Shown here: piece by piece, positions 57,255 through 64,000 of the stretch
How positions within the stretch are numbered: the first letter of the stretch is position 1
Layout: each line of letters starts with the position of its first letter
Origin: Chaenocephalus aceratus
Lineage: Eukaryota; Chordata; Actinopteri; Perciformes; Channichthyidae
Assembly (NCBI GenBank): GCA_023974075.1
Contig: JAMFTG010000114.1
Location: 62,001-126,000, forward strand
DNA: 64,000 nt
Direction of reading: 5' to 3'
Program-made: the position numbers and the translations under genes
The notes under the pieces: generated by a model
The model's input: the letters and a program-made list of their open reading frames with translations, nothing else
Database searches by the model: none
Told to the model about the DNA's origin: nothing

Positions 57255-58440
57255 GCTATCCAAGTGTTACATTTAATAATAATAATAATAATAATACATT
57301 TTATTTGTAGGCGCCTTTCATGACACCCAAGGACACCGTACAATTTAAAAAAAAAAAAAAAAAAAAAACATGATAAAACATGATAAAAAACATGATAAAA
57401 AACATGATAAAAAAAAAAAAAACAGGAAATCATGGAGGAGACAGTCAAGTGGACACACATGGGACATATAATGGGGGCACTACAGTGAGTAAGCAGATTT
57501 GAACAGGTGGGATTTTAATTGGGATTTGAAGATGGTGGTCTGACTGTCGGATGTGCGGGGGAGGGAGTTCCAGAGTCTGGGAGCAGTGCAGCTAAAAGCC
57601 CGAGCACCCATGGTGCGAGGCGTGGGGTGGGGACGGTCAGCAGACCAGCAGAGGAGGAGCGGAGGGAGCGAGAGGGGGTGTACTCCTGAAGAAGGTCAGC
57701 CAGATAGGGGGGGGCCAGGTTATGTGGGGCTTTGTAAGTGAGCAGTAGGTTTTTGAAGTTGATACGGGATTGAACAGGGAGCCAGTGGAGTTGGATGAGG
57801 ATGGGGGGTGATGTGTTCGGAGGCCTTGGTGCCGGTGATGATCCGGGCTGCGGAGTTCTGTATGATTTGTAGTTTATTGATGAGCTTGGTGGGTATGCCT
57901 GAGAGAATGGCGTTACAGTAGTCGATGCGGGACGTGACAAATGCATTGACCAGGACTTCAGTGTTTGATTGAGAAAGGGATGGGATGTTGCGTATGTGGA
58001 AGAAGGCAGTCCGGGTGATGTTATTTATGTGAGGTGATAATGCGAGGGAGCTGTCCAGGATGACACCAAGGCTCTTAACTTGGCCAGAGAAGGGGATGGA
58101 GTAGCCATCAATGATGAGGTTGGAGGCAGGGGAGGATGAGGTTTTGGAGAGGGTGGTTTTGGTGCCAACCAGCAGGGTTTCGGTTTTTGCTGCCGTTGAG
58201 TTTTAGGAAGTTCCTGCTCATCCTGCTCCTGATGTCCTGGAGGCAGTTGGTGAGAGAGGTTGGGGGGAGGGTTGGGTTTGCTGAAATGTAGACCTGGGTA
58301 TCGTCGGCGTAACAGTGGAAATGGACATTATGATGACGGAGGATAGTGCCAAGGGGGAGTAGGTAGATAATAAACAGGAGTGGACCCAATACTGACCCTG
58401 AGGAACGCCATGTGAGACAGTGGAGCAGCTTGACCGGTGG
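57255..58440 (-). mobile_element. L2-like LINE, 5'-truncated
   Basis: Minus strand: RT palm part with [10 protein letters not shown] (about 58,310), then the C-terminal signature LHWLPVQSRINFKNLLLTYK (about 57,795) and APRLWNSLPRTSDSQ (about 57,560). The 3' end has 'cctacaaataaaatgtatt' and (ATT)n at 57,276-57,300, with long A-runs on the + strand. Several frameshifts; not functional. Confidence 0.85.
57515..58389 (-). pseudogene. LINE reverse-transcriptase remnant
   Basis: Two open pieces (58,389-58,108 and 57,946-57,515) in different frames carry the RT active-site YADD box and the C-terminal domain typical of L2-clade LINEs. Confidence 0.8.
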
Positions 58441-58454
58441 GTGCTGAGACGGAC

Positions 58455-58580
58455 ATATTATTTATGTTGATGTCATTATGTCAGGAAGTAAACAAAGGAG
58501 TCCAATGTGGGTGTTTCAAGCAAGTGAGGGGGGAGTGTGTGGGAGAGAAACCCCCTCCGGAGGGAGCACAGGGATTAACT
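58455..58580 (-). mobile_element. Family D fragment
   Basis: Reverse complement of 41,388-41,490 ('ccctgtgctccctcc' to 'tgtttacttcctgac'). In copy 3 this piece borders a nested element. Confidence 0.7.
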
Positions 58581-58719
58581 TTGCAATCAAGGGATGGTTT
58601 TTATCTCTCATCTTAACACACACTAGCACCCATGTACACCCATACTACCATGTGGTAGCAGCGCTGGGCAGCTCTGTGTCGTCCAGGTTTGGTGGGATTC
58701 CTCGCAGCCCCCCCCACAT

Positions 58720-59035
58720 CATGGCAAATATGAGGCGATTAAGGCCGTTCTCCTTAAGACATTTAGCTTATCTGCTAAGGAGAGGGCTCGCCAGTTACTT
58801 CACATTCAAGGCCTAGGAGACAGCAAGCCATCTCAGCTAATGGAGAAAATGCTAAATCTGCTTGGGGGGAGGATCCCCGGCTTTTATTCACCGAGATTTT
58901 CCTGCGTCACTTGCCTCCCCGGGTACAGACGGTGCTGCCAACACGCCTGGATTTCGGGAGAAGGGCGAAGAGATGCATCGCTCCGTGCAGCTACAAAACC
59001 CCCGGGAAACGGATGGACCGGCGCTCAGTAGTGGC
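58720..59035 (+). pseudogene. Ty3/gypsy gag remnant
   Basis: Pieces resembling YEAIKAVLLKTFSLSAKERA and LLHIQGLGDSKPSQLMEKML, the capsid signature of fish gypsy elements, broken by frameshifts. Confidence 0.7.
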
Positions 59036-59059
59036 TACTGAGCGTCGGCGGCACGTGCA

Positions 59060-59360
59060 GGCTCCTCTTCGTCAGCGACAGCGTTTCGGGGAGCCTGTTT
59101 CTGTGTGACACGGGCACTCAACGGAACGTAGTTCCAGCGTCGAGTGAAGACGTCGCCCGTGGGGGGCACGGACCCGCGATTGACGACGGCTAACGGCGGT
59201 CCATTCGCACGTACGGCGTGAGGCCTCTGTGTCTGTGCATCGGAGGACAGCGTTTCAGCTGGGATTTCGTGACAGCGGACATTTCTTTTCCCCTCCTCGG
59301 AGCAGATTTTTTTGTGTGCTCATGGACTCTTAGTGGACGTTAAGAATATGCGTTTGGTTG
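59060..59360 (+). pseudogene. Ty3/gypsy aspartic protease remnant
   Basis: GSLFLCDTGTQRN contains the DTG active-site triplet; LLGADFF follows at the expected distance. Interrupted by stops. Confidence 0.65.
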
Positions 59361-59599
59361 ATGCCTTAACGTTTTCTTCCCTCGTGTGCACACTTGGCAG
59401 CGCAGCGTACGACGGGCTGTCAGGCTCACTGTCGGGGGCAGACACGTTTCTCAGACTGTTGGCCGAGTTTCCAGACCTGTCGCTACCCCACCTTCTCTGC
59501 GCTTACCACTAAGCATGGCGTGAAACACCACGTCACTACCGGGGGGCCTCCTGTCTACGCGAGGGCCCGGCGGTTGAAACCCTTCTAAGCTGGCTGTAG

Positions 59600-60205
59600 C
59601 GAGGGCGTAGTTCGCAACCATGGAGCGCCTGGGCATTGTCCGCCGCTCCGACAGTACTTGGGCTTCCCCCTGCACGTCGTCCCCAAACCGAACGGCGGGT
59701 TCCGCTCGAGCGGGGATTACCACCGACTCAACGACGCCACTACGCCTGACCGCTATTTGGTGCCGCACATTCAGGACTTTTCGGTGCATCTGGCCGGTAC
59801 GGGGGTGTTTTCCAAGGTGGACCTGGTGCGTGGATACCACCAGGTGCCCATGCACCCCCTGGACATTCCCAAGACAGCAGTGATAACACCTTTTGGACTT
59901 ATTGAGTTCCTGCGGATGCCTTTGGACTCAAGAATGCCGCTCAGACGTTACAGCGCCTGATGGATTCGGTGCTTGGGGACCTGCCGTTTGTTTGTCTACC
60001 TCGATGACATACTCGTCGCCAGCGCTTCAGTGCAGGAGCACCTGTCCCACCTCCGAGCCCTTTTCACACGGCTCAACGAACACGGATTAATCATCAATCC
60101 TGCAAAGTGCCAGTTCGGGGTGTCGGACATCGATTTCCTTGGGCACCGTGTCACCAAGGGCGGTGCGACACCTCTGCCATCGAAGGTGGAGGCTGTAGTC
60201 CAAAC
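59600..60205 (+). pseudogene. Ty3/gypsy reverse-transcriptase remnant
   Basis: Motifs in order: VFSKVDLVRGYHQVPM (59,808), TPFGLIEFLRMP, then after a frameshift FVYLDDILVASAS with the YLDD active site (59,990), GLIINPAKCQF and DFLGHRV (60,130). Confidence 0.85.
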
Positions 60206-60670
60206 TATAGCTGGGGATTCTGGGTAGTGTAGTGTCTTCTGCCATCCTTTACTCAGAACAAATATTTGTTTCTCCGAATCGAAGGGGAAAAATACAAAAG
60301 CATTGCACACAATTTAAGCCAATCAATGTTGTGTAATTAACAAGGATAATCTGGTGTTTTTTAGTCGATGAGTAGTGCAGATATCACAGTAAAATCAATC
60401 GACAGTAAGAGGAATACTTACTTCCGGGTGTACAATTCTCCGTTATCCAATGGGAATGGACGCTCACATTACCTTTAAGGGCAGCCGACACAAACGAATG
60501 CCGTGCTTCCATGAGGGTCAAATCCCGACGCAGATGGGAATACATTGCAATCAGTTGAAAGCTATTTGCGTCCCTTTATGACGCTGAAGGAGCCTAGGAG
60601 CGTCACAATTGGACGCCGCGGACACTGACCAAACGCGCTATTGGACGCTTAGGGAGTGAGAGTGTGTTGG
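60206..60670 (+). other. Unidentified insertion in the Ty3/gypsy pol
   Basis: Pol similarity stops at 'gtccaaac' and resumes at 'cttttcctcgcccgctc'. The 465-bp insert starts 'tatagctggggattctggg', has no recognised ends, coding frame or clear target duplication. Confidence 0.6.
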
Positions 60671-60671
60671 C

Positions 60672-61380
60672 TTTTCCTCGCCCGCTCACAGCCCGGTCGC
60701 TCCGTGAGTTTCTGGGGATGGTGACTTTCTACCACCGTTTCATCGCCCGGGCCGCACACATCATGCGGCCCGCTGTATGAAGCGTTGAAAGGCAAGACCC
60801 CCGTCCAGGAGATCGACTGGACAGCAGAGGCGGACGGCGCTTTTGCTGAGGTCAAGACCGCGTTGGCTCAGGTGGCTTTTCTGGCACACCCATCATCTAC
60901 GGCTCCCATCTCCATCACCACAGACGCGTCGGACTACACGGTCGGCGCAGTGCACGAGCAGTGGGTGGAGGGCGCTTGGCGGCTGAAAAAGGCGAGCGGC
61001 TGCCAAGCGCCCTCCACCCACTGCTCATGCACTGCGCCGACCGTGTAGTCCGACGCCTTTTTCAGCCGCCAGCTGACGCCTAGAGAACGCAAATACAGCG
61101 CCTTTGACCCGGAGCTCCTCTGACTTTATTTGGCCGTGCGGCACTTCCGTTTCATGCTGAAAGGCCGTGAATTTACGGCGTTTGTCGACCACAAGCCGCT
61201 CACCTTCGCCATCTCAAAAGTGTTGGAGCCTTGGTCGGCACGTCAGCAGCGGCAGCTGTCCTACATATCGGAGTTCACTACGGACATTAAGCACGTGGCT
61301 GGAAAGTCGAACCTGGTTGCTGATTGCCTCTCCAGGGTCGTCATCGGTGCCGTCCAGTTGGGCCTGGGCTATACTCGCAT
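60672..61380 (+). pseudogene. Ty3/gypsy RNase H remnant
   Basis: REFLGMVTFYHRFIARAAHI (thumb region), ISITTDASDYTVGAV with the first catalytic Asp, then a local inverted duplication, RERKYSAFDPELL, VDHKPLTFAI and VAGKSNLVADCLSR. Confidence 0.85.
60926..61056. repeat. Local inverted duplication, 55-bp arms, 21-bp loop
   Basis: 60,926-60,980 is repeated in reverse complement at 61,002-61,056 with about one mismatch. It duplicates a piece of RNase H coding sequence head to head. Confidence 0.9.
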
Positions 61381-61389
61381 GGCGGCGGA

Positions 61390-62092
61390 CCAGGTCACAG
61401 ATCCCGGCGGACCAGGTCACAGATCCCGGCGTCCAGGCTCTGAAGGTGGAGAGTGCGGGGCTGTGCTTGGAGGACGTGGTGTTCGGCGACGCGGGCATTA
61501 CTCTCCTGTGTGACGTCTCTACGGGCCTGGCGCGGCCTGTCGTCCCTGCCATCTGAAGGCGTCCTGAGAGTTCCGCGGGATTTCCTCCCAAATGCATCAG
61601 CTCCCTGGTCTGCCACGGCCCAGCGAGTTTTTTCTGCGTGACGCGGCAGAGGCTTTCGCTCCAGTCCCGACTACTCAGCACGGTGAGCCAGGGTCTCAAG
61701 TTCCCGCGGAGCTACGCTCGGCTGGGCACGTCTTCATTCGTCACGACGCACACAGAGGCCCCATGCAGCCCCTTACGATGGACCTTTCCGGGTTTTGGAA
61801 CACGGTGAAAAAACACCTGGTGGTCGACATGGGCGGTAAGGCTGAGCACGTCCCGGTTGACCGGGTGAAGGCTGCTCACTTGGACGTGGACCGGCCGGTG
61901 GTGCTGGCTCGGCCGCCGAGACGGGGCCGACCCCCGGCTTTGATTCCTGTCAGGGAGTGTGGACCTGTTGTTCCGGTCCCTCCTCTGTCAGGGGCCGCAC
62001 GGGCGGAGGTCGCTGTACCGACTCCGGTGCGCAGGTCTCGTGGGGGCAGGCGGATTGTTCCTCCCCGCCATACGGATTTTGTTTACATGTGA
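61390..62092 (+). pseudogene. Ty3/gypsy integrase remnant lacking the catalytic core
   Basis: Two 22-bp repeats (61,387-61,430) are followed by LCLEDVVFGDAGITLLCDVS, then a jump directly to VPRDFLPNASAPWS, skipping the zinc finger and core that the inverted copy at 51,466-51,987 keeps. C-terminal part (HLDVDRPVVLA) to VPPRHTDFVYM and stop at 62,092. Confidence 0.8.
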
Positions 62093-62107
62093 ATTCTGGG
62101 GGGCTTG

Positions 62108-62239
62108 TGTGATGACACGTTATTCACCTCTCGTATTGTGTTGCCACACGGACCCTCTAGTGGGAACACCTGTAGCGTTAGCTTCCATTCCTGCTAGCTC
62201 GTCAAGCAGAGCAGTTCATGTGATAACCTCTCTGTTATT
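62108..62239 (+). repeat. Truncated 3' LTR
   Basis: Starts TGTGATGACACG after the polypurine tract; matches the LTR at 50,582-50,825 (with a 10-base deletion near the start) and stops at 'ctctgttatt' where the foldback element begins. Confidence 0.75.
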
Positions 62240-62260
62240 TACGGTGGCCCTGAAGTGCAA

Positions 62261-62718
62261 GACACCACAGCATTTCAGAAAACACCACAGCATTTCACAA
62301 ACACTACAGCATTTCAGAAAACACCACAGCATTTCAGAAAACACCACAGCATTTCAGAAAACGCCACAGCATTTCAGAAAACGCCACAGCATTTCACAAA
62401 ACACTACAGCATTTCACAAAAACACCACAGCATTTCAGAAAACGCCACAGCATTTCACAAAACACTACAGCATTTCACAAAACACCACAGCATTTCAGAA
62501 AACGCCACAGCATTCACAAAACACTACAGCATTTCACAAAACACCACAGCATTTCACAAAACCAACTACAGCATTCACAAAACACCACAGCATTTCACAA
62601 AACACTACAGCATTTCAGAAAACACCACAGCATTTCACAAAACACTACAGCATTTCACAAAACACTACAGCATTTCAGAAAACGCCACAGCATTTCAGAA
62701 AACACCACAGCATTTCAC
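62261..62718 (+). repeat. 20-bp tandem repeat, about 23 units
   Basis: The unit is AACACCACAGCATTTCAGAA or ...CACAA, with variants at positions 6 and 17. The inverse array starts at 63,868. Confidence 0.95.
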
Positions 62719-63867
62719 ATTGGACGGAAAGGGTATTCCTTTAGGGAGAACACTTCTTGTTTGTGATTGGACAGAGCCAGCCAGAGAAGCACTGCTGTGA
62801 TTGGTTGTTTTTTGCTGCCAGTCAAGAAATTACGCTTCGTGATTAGCCCAACACATCAGCCGTTAGCTGTTAGCACACACTCAGAGCTCACAGCTCCTCA
62901 TATCTGTTCAGAAACTGGACAAAAATTAAACATGTACAAACCACAGACTGTCTATGTCATGGTGAATACAGTCGCTGCTTTATTTATGTCTGTATGACGT
63001 TGTTGTGAGTGTGGACGGAGCAGCTACAGGTTAGTTTAGCCTGATGGATCCGATTCCGATAGGATTTACATGGAGATACGGCCCGCCCCCTCTCCAGCGT
63101 CTTGTTTGAATGACAGGAGTAAATACAGAATTAATGCTTTATTAACTCATGGTTTTTAAGGGGCTTATCTCCATGTAAATACTATGGTAGACCACCCAAT
63201 ATTCGCATCGCTCTAATCGCTCGAGTTTCACCGCGGCTGTCAGCTGTGTTTGCTCCTGTCAATGCTGTCATTCAAACAAGAGGCGCTGGAGAGGGGACGG
63301 GGCGTATCTCCATGTAAATCCTACAACAAAATGAACATATTTGACCGTGATTTAATTGTAATACACGTTTAAAAGTGATGCCGAAGTAACTACATACTGA
63401 TAACAGTTAGTAAAAACCATGAATTAACGCTTTGACAAGTCTGCAGACAAGACGGCAGGCGAAAAGCTTTTAAAATGCGTGTTTTCTGAATCGATTCATC
63501 AGGCTAAACTAACCTGTAGCTGCTCCGTCCACACTCACAACAACATCATACAGACATAAATAAAGCAGCGACTGTATTAGCCATGACATAGACAGTCTGT
63601 GGTTTGTACATGTTTAACTTTTGTCCAGTTTCTGAACAGATATGAGGAGCTGTGAGATCTGAGTGTGTGCTAACGGCTGATGTGTTGGGACCATACAGTA
63701 CGTTTGTGGGACCATGGTTGGGACATATTTCGCTGTCGGGTGTTGACCAATCACGAAGCGTCATTTCTTGACTGGCAGCAAAAACAACCAATCACAGCAG
63801 TGCTTCTCTGGCTAGCTCTGTCCAATCACAAACAAGAAGTGTTCTCCCTAAAGGAATACCCTTTCCG

Positions 63868-64000
63868 TCCAATGTGAAATGCTGTGGTGTTTTCTGAAAT
63901 GCTTGTGGTGTTTTCTGAAATGCTGCGGCGTTTTCTGAAATGCTGTGGTGTTTTTGTGAAATGCTGTGGTGTTTTGTGAAATGCTGTGGCGTTTTGTGAA
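63868..64000 (-). repeat. Inverse 20-bp tandem array, cut by window end
   Basis: Reverse complement of the 62,261-62,718 units, at least six copies. Confidence 0.95.

Larger units (their letters stand above)
58690..62239 (+). mobile_element. Ty3/gypsy retrotransposon remnant, gag to truncated 3' LTR
   Basis: Gag, protease, RT, RNase H and the integrase C-terminal part follow in the order normal for Ty3/gypsy. Many frameshifts, a 465-bp foreign insert, an inverted duplication and loss of the integrase core. The 3' LTR (62,108-62,239) is cut by the foldback element. Confidence 0.88.
62240..64000. mobile_element. Foldback-like palindromic element, running off the window
   Basis: Starts 'acggtggccctgaagtgc', then a 20-bp tandem array, then a 330-bp unique arm. 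After a centre of about 450 bp the same parts return in reverse complement (63,500-63,868 and the array from 63,868). Nested in the centre is a second inverted repeat (63,058-63,116 / 63,266-63,324). Long inverted ends built from short tandem repeats are typical of foldback transposons. No transposase is visible. Confidence 0.75.

Noticed and set aside
62261..62718. CRISPR-like regular short repeats
   Set aside because: The units are directly adjacent with no unique spacers, and the DNA is vertebrate.
62255..62800. 181- and 261-codon frames near the window end
   Set aside because: Come from the 20-bp tandem array and the end of the retroelement pol.

Overview
This is vertebrate nuclear DNA, almost certainly from a teleost fish. 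The genes have introns with GT/AG borders, and most of the window is made of element families common in fish genomes: short inverted-repeat DNA transposons with 'gcgttcacacc' or 'ttaaagaggccc' ends, hAT elements with 8-bp target duplications, L2-like LINEs ending in (ATT)n, tRNA-headed SINEs and Ty3/gypsy remnants. The species cannot be named from the sequence.

Layout. 1-5 kb: no gene, one hAT element inside an older tandem duplication. 5.1-14.2 kb: tmem222 (RTE1/TMEM222 family membrane protein, 183 aa, six coding exons, + strand), its introns filled with transposons. 14.9-15.5 kb: an element carrying a minisatellite. 19.5-21.4 kb: a trophoblast glycoprotein family gene (TPBG/5T4/Waif type, 367 aa, two coding exons, + strand). 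21.4-43.3 kb: gene-poor DNA with nested miniature transposons, hAT elements, one solo LTR and several minisatellites.

43.3-57.2 kb: the most unusual part. A segment of about 3.5-3.7 kb is present twice in inverted orientation (43,330-46,852 and 53,487-57,230), separated by 6.6 kb of nested transposons. Each arm holds one copy of a gene I do not recognise. It would encode a secreted, low-complexity protein with an Asn-Arg-Ala-Tyr/Thr-Pro repeat domain. Copy A (+) is intact at 410 codons. Copy B (-) has an expanded repeat and a one-base deletion that puts its conserved C-terminus out of frame.

57.2-64 kb: an L2-like LINE remnant, a decayed Ty3/gypsy retrotransposon (gag, protease, RT, RNase H, part of integrase), and a long palindromic foldback-like element that runs off the end. 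A second Ty3/gypsy remnant of the same family, opposite in orientation, lies in the spacer of the gene-pair inverted repeat.

The genes do not form a pathway. tmem222 and the TPBG-family gene are ordinary single-copy neighbours; the paired secreted-protein genes look like a young lineage-specific duplication.
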